From NCBI GenBank assembly GCA_045614365.1, contig JAZLCV010000140.1:1-22827 (forward strand): DNA of 22,827 bases, read 5' to 3'. The notes beneath the pieces are model-generated. The model did not search any database. It was given only the letters and a program-made list of their open reading frames with translations, and had not been told where the DNA came from. This DNA comes from SIG480 sp045614365 (GTDB lineage: Bacteria; Bacillota; Clostridia; Oscillospirales; JAAYXM01). How positions within the stretch are numbered: the stretch's first letter is position 1; each line of letters begins with the position of its first letter. Shown piece by piece: positions 14,436 to 21,716 of the stretch. Made by a program: the position numbers and the translations under genes.

Positions 14436-14612
14436 TAAAAAAGTACGTGACCTCACACGGAAGCCACGTACCGAAAAATACAGCTCCATGTGCAGTCACG
14501 CAACAAATTTCAGAATACTCTAAGCATGTGAAACGGAGCGTGCATTTTTGCCGAAACAAAAATACACACTTAGAATATTCTTAAATCCGTTAAATATTAA
14601 GTTGCGTGACTG
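14436..14612 (-). ncRNA. Structured RNA element, copy B (same fold as copy A; class not recognised)
   Basis: On the minus strand: P1 is CAGTCACGCAAC (14612-14601) with GTTGCGTGACTG (14504-14493), 12 perfect bp. P2 pairs 14581-14564 with 14529-14512, 18 bp with three G-U and no mismatch. P3 is ATTTTTG (14563-14557) with CAAAAAT (14550-14544). The alternative helix pairs AAAAATGCACGCTCC (14549-14535) with GGAGCTGTATTTTT (14487-14474), 14 bp with one bulged C. The terminator follows after 2 nt. Loop sizes match copy A: 19 versus 18 nt and 7 versus 7 nt in the P1-P2 internal loop. P1 shares no sequence with copy A but pairs in both, which argues for selection on structure. The downstream gene is the SLOG-like protein. 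Confidence 0.75.
14437..14471 (-). terminator. Intrinsic terminator at the 3' end of RNA copy B
   Basis: On the minus strand GTACGTGGCTTC pairs with GAGGTCACGTAC around a 5-nt loop (14471-14443), followed by TTTTTT (14442-14437). The stem differs from that of copy A (GTGTATG/CATACAC) by compensatory changes on both arms. It lies about 40 nt before the SLOG-like start codon. Confidence 0.83.
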
Positions 14613-14617
14613 ATTAT

Positions 14618-14646
14618 ATTTTACCATAGAAGAAAACTTTTGTAAA
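14618..14646 (-). promoter_or_regulatory. SigmaA-type promoter with extended -10 for RNA copy B
   Basis: On the minus strand the -35 is TTTACA (14641-14646), the spacer 17 nt, the -10 TAAAAT (14618-14623), with TG two bases before it. The predicted start near 14611 falls on the first bases of P1, as in copy A. Confidence 0.75.
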
Positions 14647-14693
14647 CCAAAATTTTTTTCAGGAACTTTTCAAAACTTTTTTCAAGAAAAAAC

Positions 14694-14722
14694 TTGCATT
14701 TTATGGATATATGTGGTATACT
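14694..14722 (+). promoter_or_regulatory. SigmaA-type promoter of the rimP-ribF operon
   Basis: The -35 is TTGCAT (14694-14699), the spacer 17 nt, the -10 TATACT (14717-14722). The predicted start near 14729 gives a leader of about 70 nt ahead of rimP. Confidence 0.72.
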
Positions 14723-14748
14723 CATCATATAGTAAGTATGTTAGGATT

Positions 14749-14777
14749 CGAGAGTGGGCGCCGGTCGTCCACTCTCG
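14749..14777 (+). promoter_or_regulatory. Leader hairpin of the rimP operon
   Basis: CGAGAGTGG (14749-14757) pairs perfectly with CCACTCTCG (14769-14777), 11-nt loop, within the leader and 11 nt ahead of the rimP RBS. No T run follows, so it is not an intrinsic terminator. Hairpins with a GAGAGTGG/CCACTCTC-type stem ahead of rimP are, from memory, common in Clostridia. A role in autoregulation is inference. Confidence 0.6.
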
Positions 14778-14800
14778 CACTACTGTTAAGGGGTGTTTTT

Positions 14801-15256
14801 GTGAAAAAGATAACCGAAATTATTACGGAACTTGCGGCTCCCGTGGCAGAGCAGCTCGGTCTCAGCGTCTGGGATGTTGAGTTCGTAAAAGAAGGCGGAG
14901 AGAGATATCTTCGTGTGTTTATCGACAAAGAGGACGGTGTCGGAATTTCCGACTGTGAAAGCTTTTCACGCGCGTTTGATCCCGTGCTTGATGAAGAGGA
15001 CCCGATTGCAGAGTCGTATATCTTCGAGGTTTCAAGTGCAGGTCTCGAGAGACGTCTTTACCGTCCGTCTGATTTTGAAACGTATATGGGTAGCGCGGTA
15101 ACTCTTAAAACCTTTTCTCCGAAGGATGGAAAGAAAGAGTTTGCCGGAACGCTTTCCGGATATGCAGACGGCGATGTAACGCTTGATGTTGATGGAGAGA
15201 GCATAGACTTTACAAAGAAAGAAATCGCGTCGGTTCGCCTTCGCGTTGAATTTTAA
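14801..15256 (+). CDS. rimP: Ribosome maturation factor RimP
   Basis: A 151-aa cytoplasmic protein needed for 30S subunit assembly. Family marks are VWDVEFVKEGGERYLRVFIDKEDGVGISDCESFSRAFDPVLDEED in the N-terminal domain (seen in pieces at residues 22-70), YIFEVSSAGLERRLYRPSDF at the domain junction, and a C-terminal SH3-like domain ending in KKEIASVRLRVEF. The start is GTG, with AAGGGG (14788-14793) 7 nt upstream. The frame is open further 5', but those codons overlap the promoter and leader hairpin. It is the first gene of the operon, 40 bp ahead of nusA. Confidence 0.95.
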   Translation: MKKITEIITELAAPVAEQLGLSVWDVEFVKEGGERYLRVFIDKEDGVGISDCESFSRAFDPVLDEEDPIAESYIFEVSSAGLERRLYRPSDFETYMGSAVTLKTFSPKDGKKEFAGTLSGYADGDVTLDVDGESIDFTKKEIASVRLRVEF

Positions 15257-15296
15257 AATTAAAACCAAATAAAGATAAAGGGGACGATTTAAAAAA

Positions 15297-16352
15297 ATGA
15301 ACACAGAATTTTTTGCTGCCATAGAGCAGCTCGAAAAGGAAAAGGGCATTCCGCAGGATTATATGCTTGAAAGAGTTGCCCAGGCACTTCTCGCCGCGTA
15401 TAAGCGCGACAACGCGGGAGTTATCGACAATGTTTTTGTCGAGCCGGACTGCGAAAAGAAAACATTTCGTATGTATGTCAAGAAAACTGTTGTTGAGGCA
15501 GTGGAAAACCCCGGTGAGGAAATAAGCCTTGATGAGGCAAAAAAGGTTTCAAAGCGTGCAGGCATCGGCGATGTCATAAGCATTGAAATTGAAACCCGTG
15601 CATTCGGAAGAATTGCGGCGCAGACGGCAAAGCAGGTTATTATTCAGGGTATCCGCGAAGCAGAGCGCGGCGTTGTGTTCCGTGAATTTACATCAAAGGA
15701 GCACGAAATTCTTACGGCTCTTGTTGTACGCACAGATCCGCGCAACGGTGGTGCTTCAATCGAGATAACGGGCGAGAATGATAAGACGGAAGTTTACATC
15801 TCCGCGAAAGAGCTCATCCCGGGCGAAGTTGTCCGCGAGGGTGACCGCATAAAGATTTATGTTGTTGAAGTTAAAAGAAGTGAGCGCGGTCCGCAGATTA
15901 TCATTTCGAGAACACATCCCGGTCTTGTACGCGGCTTGTTTGAAATCGAGGTTCCGGAAATTCACGACGGAATCGTTGAGATAGTAAGCATTGCGCGTGA
16001 AGCAGGTTCAAGAGCGAAGATTTCCGTGCGCTCAAACGATGAGAATGTAGATCCTATCGGCGCATGTGTAGGCCCGCGCGGAAACCGCGTTGCAGCTATC
16101 GTTGAAGAAATCCGCGGTGAAAAAATTGATATCGTGAAATACTCCGAGGATATGGGTGAATATGTCGCGGCGGCACTTGCTCCAGCTGATGTAATATCTG
16201 TAGAGACAAATGAAGAGGAGCGTTCCTGCCGTGTTGTCGTAGACGATGAGCAGCTTTCTCTTGCAATCGGCAAGGAGGGTCAGAACGCACGTCTTGCGGC
16301 AAAGCTTACCGGATTCAAGATTGATATCAAGCCGAAAAGCGCTGTACAATAA
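15297..16352 (+). CDS. nusA: Transcription termination/antitermination protein NusA
   Basis: A 351-aa RNA polymerase-binding factor for pausing, termination and antitermination. The N-terminal RNAP-binding domain covers about 1-125 (FFAAIEQLEKEKGIPQDY, LLAAYKRD, RIAAQTAKQVIIQGIREAE). An S1 domain follows at about 135-200 (ELIPGEVVREGDRIKIYVVEV), then two KH domains (VGPRGNRVAAIVEEIRGEKIDIV; LSLAIGKEGQNARLAAKLTG). It lacks the acidic C-terminal repeats of the enterobacterial protein, as is normal in Bacillota. AAAGGGGA lies about 12 nt before the ATG, slightly long spacing with an A-run between. Confidence 0.97.
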   Translation: MNTEFFAAIEQLEKEKGIPQDYMLERVAQALLAAYKRDNAGVIDNVFVEPDCEKKTFRMYVKKTVVEAVENPGEEISLDEAKKVSKRAGIGDVISIEIETRAFGRIAAQTAKQVIIQGIREAERGVVFREFTSKEHEILTALVVRTDPRNGGASIEITGENDKTEVYISAKELIPGEVVREGDRIKIYVVEVKRSERGPQIIISRTHPGLVRGLFEIEVPEIHDGIVEIVSIAREAGSRAKISVRSNDENVDPIGACVGPRGNRVAAIVEEIRGEKIDIVKYSEDMGEYVAAALAPADVISVETNEEERSCRVVVDDEQLSLAIGKEGQNARLAAKLTGFKIDIKPKSAVQ

Positions 16353-16374
16353 ATAAAAAGGCGGTAAGTGCGGT

Positions 16375-16656
16375 ATGATAAAAGAAAGAAAAGTGCCGAT
16401 GCGTCAGTGCGTCGGATGCCGCGAGATGAAAGCCAAAGCAGAGCTTGTGCGTGTTGTAAAACCGAAGGAGGGCGAAATTTCGCTTGATTTTGCCGGAAAG
16501 CTTCCCGGAAGAGGCGCGTATGTCTGCAAAGAAGCAGCCTGCATTGAGAAGGCACGAAAGGCAAAGGCTCTTGAACGGGCGTTCTCGTGCCCGGTTTCTT
16601 CCGAGGTCTATGATGGGCTTGCAAAAAAGCTTGCGGAGGAGAACGATGGAAAGTAA
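16375..16656 (+). CDS. rnpM: RnpM/YlxR RNA-binding protein (DUF448)
   Basis: A 93-aa protein with the YlxR signature RKVPMRQCVGCREMKAKAELVRVV near the N-terminus (Cys12, Cys15), GKLPGRGAYVC in the middle and CIEKARKAKALERAF towards the end. In Bacillus subtilis the homologue has been reported to bind RNase P RNA and modulate RNase P, hence the name RnpM. The start ATG has AAGGCGG about 10 nt upstream. Its last 11 bases overlap the start of ylxQ in another frame, so the two are translationally coupled. Confidence 0.93.
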   Translation: MIKERKVPMRQCVGCREMKAKAELVRVVKPKEGEISLDFAGKLPGRGAYVCKEAACIEKARKAKALERAFSCPVSSEVYDGLAKKLAEENDGK

Positions 16657-17059
16657 TTACCTCAGCCTTTTGGGGCTGGCAAAGAGAGCGGGAATGATCG
16701 AGGCGGGAGACGAAGCGGTACGCGCCGCAGTCACTGCGGGAAAAGTACGACTTGTGCTGTGTGCATCCGATGCATCTGACAGAACGCGTGAAACATTTTC
16801 GTTCATAACGGAAAGCGCCGCAGTTGCGTTTTTATCTGTTCCGGAAACGAAGGAAGAGCTTGGCAATGCGCTTGGCAGACGGCCTGCAGCGGCGGTTGCA
16901 GTTTGCGATATCGGTTTTGCCGCATCGCTTGCAAAGAAGCTTGCAGAAAGGTTGCCGGAGGCAACGGAGTGTGCAGAAAGGCTTTCAGCACGGGCGCAAA
17001 AGATAGCCAACAGGAAGAAGAACGGCAAGCAAAAGAAAAAAACTAATCGCAAAATTTGA
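16646..17059 (+). CDS. ylxQ: YlxQ, L7Ae/L30e-family RNA-binding protein
   Basis: A 137-aa protein of the ribosomal L7Ae fold. Typical parts are YLSLLGLAKRAGMIEAGDEAV, GKVRLVLCASDASDRT, VPETKEELGNALGRRPAAAVAV and ICDIGFA-like DIGFAASLAKKL. The C-terminus is a lysine-rich tail (NRKKNGKQKKKTNRKI) probably contacting RNA. L7Ae proteins bind kink-turns; the client of YlxQ is not established. The ATG was chosen because it follows GGAGGAGAA inside the end of rnpM; longer in-frame extensions would run back through rnpM. It lies 25 bp before infB. Confidence 0.9.
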   Translation: MESNYLSLLGLAKRAGMIEAGDEAVRAAVTAGKVRLVLCASDASDRTRETFSFITESAAVAFLSVPETKEELGNALGRRPAAAVAVCDIGFAASLAKKLAERLPEATECAERLSARAQKIANRKKNGKQKKKTNRKI

Positions 17060-17084
17060 AATATTAACGGAGGTGGAGTGCTGT

Positions 17085-19478
17085 ATGAGCAACTTACAGA
17101 AATACAGAGTCCGTGATGTCGCAAAGGATTTTGACGTTACGGCAAAAGTAATCACCGAAATACTTACAAAATATTCCGAAGCACCGAAGTCCAATATGCA
17201 GGCGCTTACGGAAGAGGAGCTCAACATAGTTTTCGATGCCCTCACATTAAAGCATCAGGTAGAGAGCTTTGAGAACCTTATGTCTGAGGTTTACAACGAG
17301 AAAAAGGAAGAGGCAGCTGCAGAGAAAAAGGAAGAAGCTCCGAAGGAAAAGTCCGAAAAAGCAGAAAAGGCTCCGAAGCGGGATAAAAAGGAAGAGCCGA
17401 CAAAGAAAGAAAAGGCAAAGCCTGCGGTGTCCGAATCAAAGAAAGAAGAGGCTCCGGTTGAGCGCAAGACCGATGCCGCACCCGAATATGCAACGAAAAA
17501 AGGCGTTAAGACTCACGTTATCGACACACGCGGCGGCTCGGTTGACCTTTCAAAATATGATGACCGCGTAGACAGCCTTGTTCCGGATAAGGTTCGAGAT
17601 ATAGGTGTACAGAAGCAGAAGATCAAGAAGAATGCCGACAGAAGAGGTCAGAATTTCGGAAACAAGCGCCGTCAGGAAGAGCAGGAGAAGATGAAAAAGC
17701 TTGAGGCACAGGTTCAGAAGAAGCCTCAGGTAACCGTTATGATTCCCGATGAAATTTCGGTAGGTGAGCTTGCTTCGCGTATGAAGAGAACGGCCGCAGA
17801 TGTTATAAAGCAGCTTATAAAGCTTGGTGTTATGGCATCAATTTCTGATGTTATCGACTACGATACAGCCGCAATTGTTGCGCTTGAAATGGGTGCAAAG
17901 GTTGAAAAAGAAGTTATCGTAACGATAGAGGATCGACTCATCGACGAGAGCGAGGACCGTGAGGAGGACCTCAAGGGACGTGATCCGGTAGTTGTTGTTA
18001 TGGGACACGTTGACCACGGTAAAACATCGCTTCTTGATGCTGTGCGAAATTCCAATGTTGCATCGGGTGAGGCCGGCGGCATCACTCAGCATATCGGTGC
18101 TTACCGCGTTGAGATAAACGGAAGAAAGATAACCTTCCTCGATACACCGGGACACGAGGCATTTACCTCCATGCGTGCACGCGGTGCTCAGGTAACGGAC
18201 GTTGTTATCCTTGTTGTTGCGGCAGACGACGGTATCATGCCGCAGACAATTGAAGCTATAAACCACGCAAAGGCGGCGGATGTTCCGATTGTTGTTGCGG
18301 TAAACAAAATGGATGTTGAGGGTGCAAACCCCGACAGAATCAAGCAGCAGCTCACAGAATACGAGCTTGTTCCGGAAGAGTGGGGAGGAAGCACCATCGT
18401 ATGCCCGATTTCAGCAAAGCGCGGTGACGGCATCGACGAGCTTCTTGAAATGGTTATCCTCACTGCAGATATGCTTGATCTCAAGGCAAATCCGGACAGA
18501 GCTGCAAAGGGTACTGTTGTTGAAGCAAAGCTTGACCGCGGTCGCGGTCCGGTTGCAACACTTCTTGTTTCCAACGGAACGCTTAATGCAGGTGATGTTA
18601 TCATTGCGGGAACAAGCGTCGGACGCATTCGTGCAATGACTGATGATAAGGGCAGAAAAATAAAGAACGCAGGTCCGTCGGTACCGGTCGAGATTATCGG
18701 TCTTTCCGAGGTTCCTAATGCGGGCGATATCTTCTACGCAGTAGATGATGAGCGTATGGCACGTGAGCTTGTTGAGCAGCGCAAGCAGACAGAAAAGGAT
18801 GAGGTAAACAAGGCGGCAACGCGCAAGGTTTCTCTTGAAGATCTCTTCGATCAGATTCAGCAGGGTGAGATAAAAGAACTTCCGGTTATCGTCAAGGCAG
18901 ACGTTAAGGGTACTGCCGAGGCTGTCAAGGCTTCTCTTGAAAAGCTTACAAACGAAGAAGTGCGTGTACGTGTTATCCATACGGGTGTCGGTGCTATCAA
19001 TGAATCGGATATCCTCCTTGCATCTGCATCAAATGCTATTGTTGTCGGATTCAACGTCCGTCCGGATGCAGGTGCCCGCGACAGTGCAGAAGCGTCGGGA
19101 ACAGATGTCCGCACATACCGCATAATTTACGATTGTATCGAGGAAATGGAAGCTGCTATGAAGGGACTTCTTGCTCCGAAATTCCGCGAAGAGGTCCTCG
19201 GTCATGCGGAGATCCGTCAGACATTCAAGGTTTCCAAAATCGGAACGATTGCAGGTTGCCACGTCACAGACGGTAAGATTACAAGAAACGCAAGCGTCCG
19301 TGTTGTCCGCGACGGTATCGTTGTGTATGACGGAAATCTTGCATCTCTTAAGAGATTTAAGGATGACGCGAAGGAAGTCGCCTCAGGGTATGAGTGTGGC
19401 TTAAGCGTTGAAAACTTCAACGACATCAAGGAAGGCGACGTTGTTGAAGCTTACGAAATGGTAGAAGTAAAGGATTAA
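17085..19478 (+). CDS. infB: Translation initiation factor IF-2
   Basis: A 797-aa GTPase that places fMet-tRNA on the 30S subunit. It has an N-terminal IF2_N domain (1-60; VRDVAKDFDVTAKVITEIL), a Lys/Glu-rich linker (about 68-125), and a second IF2_N domain (about 218-270; SVGELASRMKRTAADVIKQLI). The G domain has GHVDHGKT (307-314), GGITQH, DTPGHE, NKMD and SAK. Domains II-IV follow, including the fMet-tRNA-binding C-terminus (VLGHAEIRQTF, KISKIG-like FKVSKIGTIAGCHV). The ATG is preferred over an in-frame GTG at 17073 because that GTG lies within the ribosome binding site GGAGGTGGAG. Confidence 0.97.
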   Translation: MSNLQKYRVRDVAKDFDVTAKVITEILTKYSEAPKSNMQALTEEELNIVFDALTLKHQVESFENLMSEVYNEKKEEAAAEKKEEAPKEKSEKAEKAPKRDKKEEPTKKEKAKPAVSESKKEEAPVERKTDAAPEYATKKGVKTHVIDTRGGSVDLSKYDDRVDSLVPDKVRDIGVQKQKIKKNADRRGQNFGNKRRQEEQEKMKKLEAQVQKKPQVTVMIPDEISVGELASRMKRTAADVIKQLIKLGVMASISDVIDYDTAAIVALEMGAKVEKEVIVTIEDRLIDESEDREEDLKGRDPVVVVMGHVDHGKTSLLDAVRNSNVASGEAGGITQHIGAYRVEINGRKITFLDTPGHEAFTSMRARGAQVTDVVILVVAADDGIMPQTIEAINHAKAADVPIVVAVNKMDVEGANPDRIKQQLTEYELVPEEWGGSTIVCPISAKRGDGIDELLEMVILTADMLDLKANPDRAAKGTVVEAKLDRGRGPVATLLVSNGTLNAGDVIIAGTSVGRIRAMTDDKGRKIKNAGPSVPVEIIGLSEVPNAGDIFYAVDDERMARELVEQRKQTEKDEVNKAATRKVSLEDLFDQIQQGEIKELPVIVKADVKGTAEAVKASLEKLTNEEVRVRVIHTGVGAINESDILLASASNAIVVGFNVRPDAGARDSAEASGTDVRTYRIIYDCIEEMEAAMKGLLAPKFREEVLGHAEIRQTFKVSKIGTIAGCHVTDGKITRNASVRVVRDGIVVYDGNLASLKRFKDDAKEVASGYECGLSVENFNDIKEGDVVEAYEMVEVKD

Positions 19479-19484
19479 TTATTT

Positions 19485-20789
19485 ATGGGAAGTGTACGTA
19501 TAGGTCGTGTAAACGATGAAATGCTGAGGGTTCTTTCCGAGCTTATACGCACGGTGCGCGATCCTCGCGTATCGGGGCTTGTGAGTATCGTCCGCGTCGA
19601 AACCGCATCCGATCTCGGCAGCGCACGCGTTTATGTGAGTGTGCTCGGCGATAAGGACAAAGAGCGCGATTGCATCCGCGGGCTTGTTTCGGCATCGGGA
19701 TATCTGCGCCGTGAGGCGGCAAAACGACTCGCTTTGCGTCATACTCCGGAGCTTACGTTTATTGCCGACAACTCCATTGTTACGGGTACGCATATAATGG
19801 AGCTTATTGAGAATGTTGCGCGGGAGGACAGCAAAAAGCGCACCCTTGATGTTGCGGGAGTGGCGCAATTTCTCAAAACCCGTGATGACGTGATGATTCT
19901 CACGCATAAAAGCCCCGACGGCGATGCTGCGGGCAGTGCGGCGGCGCTTACGCTTATTCTGCGTGCGGCGGGGAAGAATGCGTATATTTTCAAAAATCCC
20001 GAGTTCAATAAAAAGCTTACGAAGGTTGTCCGCCCGTATCTTGCACCCGAGGGTTTTTCTCCGAAATGCCTTGTGGCGGTTGACTGTGCAGACAAAAAGC
20101 TTCTTTCTAAGGAAAGTGAAGCGTTTGCAGATGATGTCGAGCTTGTCATTGACCATCATATAACTCACCGCGGTTATTCGCGTCTTTCCTGTGTCGTTCC
20201 GGATGCCGCAGCCTGCGGAGAGATTATTTACGATCTTGCCGCAGAGATGGGTGTTAAGCTTACGAAAAAGCTTTCAAATGCACTTTATGTTGCAATTGCA
20301 ACGGACACAGGGAGATTTTTGCACGCAAACACTACACCGGAAACTCACAGAAAAGCGGCGGAGCTTATTGCTCACGGCGCGGATTTTGAGGGAATAAACC
20401 GCGAGTTTTTCATTGAGAAAACGCCTGAGAGAATTGCGCTTGAAGCGGAAGTTCTCGGCAGAATGAAGCTCGCTTTCGGCGGCAAGGTGTGCTTTATAAA
20501 GCTCACGAATGAGACGATAGAGAAAATCGGTGCAACAGAGGATGATCTTGACGGAATATCTGCGCTTGCACGCGTTGCGCGCGGTGTTGCTCTGGGTATT
20601 TATATCCATGAGCGTGACGGTAAGGCAAAGGTGTCTATGCGCTCGGATGAGAGTGCTGATTGTGCCGAGCTTTGTGCGCATTTTGGCGGAGGCGGGCACG
20701 AGCGTGCAGCAGGTTGTACACTTGATGTATCTCTTGATGATGCAGAAAAGCTTATCTGCGCATATTTGGAAGAAACAGAGCTGTTTTAA
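19485..20789 (+). CDS. RbfA-NrnA fusion: 30S ribosome-binding factor joined to a DHH/DHHA1 nanoRNase
   Basis: A single 434-aa reading frame carrying two proteins that are usually separate neighbours. Residues 1 to about 113 are RbfA: RIGRVNDEMLRVLSELIRTV, DPRVSGLVSIVRVE, YVSVLGDKD, LRREAAKRLALRHTPELTF. Residues about 121-434 are NrnA-like: THKSPDGDAAGS (Asp145, Asp147), VAVDCAD (Asp200), VIDHHITH (Asp223-His224-His225), ATDTGRF (Asp274), and the DHHA1 motif FGGGGHERAAG (400-410). All metal-binding residues appear intact. NrnA degrades short oligoribonucleotides and in some species pAp. There is no in-frame ATG with an RBS at the junction, so a fused product is expected. AAGGA overlaps the infB stop 10 nt upstream of the ATG. 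Confidence 0.92.
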   Translation: MGSVRIGRVNDEMLRVLSELIRTVRDPRVSGLVSIVRVETASDLGSARVYVSVLGDKDKERDCIRGLVSASGYLRREAAKRLALRHTPELTFIADNSIVTGTHIMELIENVAREDSKKRTLDVAGVAQFLKTRDDVMILTHKSPDGDAAGSAAALTLILRAAGKNAYIFKNPEFNKKLTKVVRPYLAPEGFSPKCLVAVDCADKKLLSKESEAFADDVELVIDHHITHRGYSRLSCVVPDAAACGEIIYDLAAEMGVKLTKKLSNALYVAIATDTGRFLHANTTPETHRKAAELIAHGADFEGINREFFIEKTPERIALEAEVLGRMKLAFGGKVCFIKLTNETIEKIGATEDDLDGISALARVARGVALGIYIHERDGKAKVSMRSDESADCAELCAHFGGGGHERAAGCTLDVSLDDAEKLICAYLEETELF

Positions 20790-20824
20790 GTTTTTGCGGA
20801 ACACAAAGAGTGTTCCGCAAAAAC
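20790..20824 (+). repeat. Perfect 15-bp hairpin between the rbfA-nrnA fusion and truB
   Basis: GTTTTTGCGGAACAC (20790-20804) and GTGTTCCGCAAAAAC (20810-20824) form a perfect stem with a 5-nt loop, AAAGA. It follows the stop codon at once and is not followed by a T run, so it is more likely an mRNA processing or stability element than a full terminator. Confidence 0.75.
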
Positions 20825-20855
20825 TGCTTAACTTGGATTGAAAAAGAGGTAGCAA

Positions 20856-21716
20856 ATGAACGGAATTGTGATTATAGACAAGCCTGAGGGGATTACGTCC
20901 CACGGCGTGGTTTCGCGTATGCGCAGAATATTCGGCACGCGTCGCGTGGGGCATTCGGGAACGCTTGACCCTATGGCAACAGGTGTTCTTCCTGTTTTTG
21001 TGGGAAGAGCAACGCGCGCGTGTGAGTTTGCATTATGCGATGAAAAGGCATACATTGCGCGTTTTCGCCTTGGTGTTGTTACGGACACTCAGGATATAAC
21101 GGGAACGGTGCTTGAAGAAAGACCGGTTAATGTGACACGGGAACAGGTTTTTGACGTGTGCCGCAGCTTTCTGGGAACAATTCTGCAGACACCGCCGATG
21201 TATTCCGCGCTGAAGGTGGACGGCGTTGCGCTTTATAAGCTTGCGCGTGAAGGAAAAACTGTAGAGCGCGAAGCAAGGGAGATTACAATCCATTCAATAG
21301 CCCCATCCCATGTGGGGGATAATGAGTATGAAATTGAGGTTGAATGCTCAAAGGGAACATATATCCGCACGTTGATATACGATATCGGCGAAAAGCTTGG
21401 CTGTGGTGCGTCAATGACGGCTCTCCGCAGGACAAAATCCGGTATTTTTACGATAGACCGTGCCAAAACGATTGAGCAAACCGAAGAAGAACCTGCTCTT
21501 TTACCGGTTGACTTTATGTTTTCGGAATACGATTCCGTCACAATTGACAAGGAAGGCGAAAAAAAGTGCCGCAACGGTGCGCCTGTTCCGGGAAATGCGG
21601 AGGACGGCATTACGTACCGGGTGTATTCACAAAACGGCGAGTTTCTTATGCTTGCGCGCGGAGATAAGACAGGTGCTCTTGTGACAGTGAAAAGCTTTTT
21701 TGAGGTGCAGGGATGA
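20856..21716 (+). CDS. truB: tRNA pseudouridine(55) synthase TruB
   Basis: A 286-aa enzyme that converts U55 of tRNAs to pseudouridine. The N-terminus has IIDKPEGITSH, then the catalytic loop VGHSGTLDPMATGVLPV with Asp38. The motif YIARFRLGVVTDTQDITG, the tRNA-contact stretch QTPPMYSALKVDGVALYKLAREG and the KGTYIRTLIYDIGEKLG motif are all present. A C-terminal PUA-like region follows (about 225-286). GAGGTAG lies about 7 nt before the ATG. The stop overlaps the ribF start (ATGA), the usual truB-ribF coupling. Confidence 0.96.
   Translation: MNGIVIIDKPEGITSHGVVSRMRRIFGTRRVGHSGTLDPMATGVLPVFVGRATRACEFALCDEKAYIARFRLGVVTDTQDITGTVLEERPVNVTREQVFDVCRSFLGTILQTPPMYSALKVDGVALYKLAREGKTVEREAREITIHSIAPSHVGDNEYEIEVECSKGTYIRTLIYDIGEKLGCGASMTALRRTKSGIFTIDRAKTIEQTEEEPALLPVDFMFSEYDSVTIDKEGEKKCRNGAPVPGNAEDGITYRVYSQNGEFLMLARGDKTGALVTVKSFFEVQG

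Noticed and set aside
14395..14559. 55-codon N-terminal extension of the SLOG-like gene
   Set aside because: These codons overlap the long-range helix partner, the terminator and part of P2 of RNA copy B; a GGAGGGG RBS sits directly before the internal ATG at 14394.
14650..14700. A/T-rich inverted repeat TTTTTTCAAGAAAAAA as a terminator
   Set aside because: The stem has almost no GC, and the sequence overlaps the -35 region of the rimP promoter; probably compositional.
17073..17084. GTG start four codons upstream in infB
   Set aside because: It lies inside the GGAGGTGGAG ribosome binding site; the ATG at 17085 is better placed.
17269..17571. 100-aa Lys/Arg-rich ORF in another frame of infB
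   Set aside because: Shadow of the Lys/Glu-rich linker of IF-2; no RBS and low complexity.
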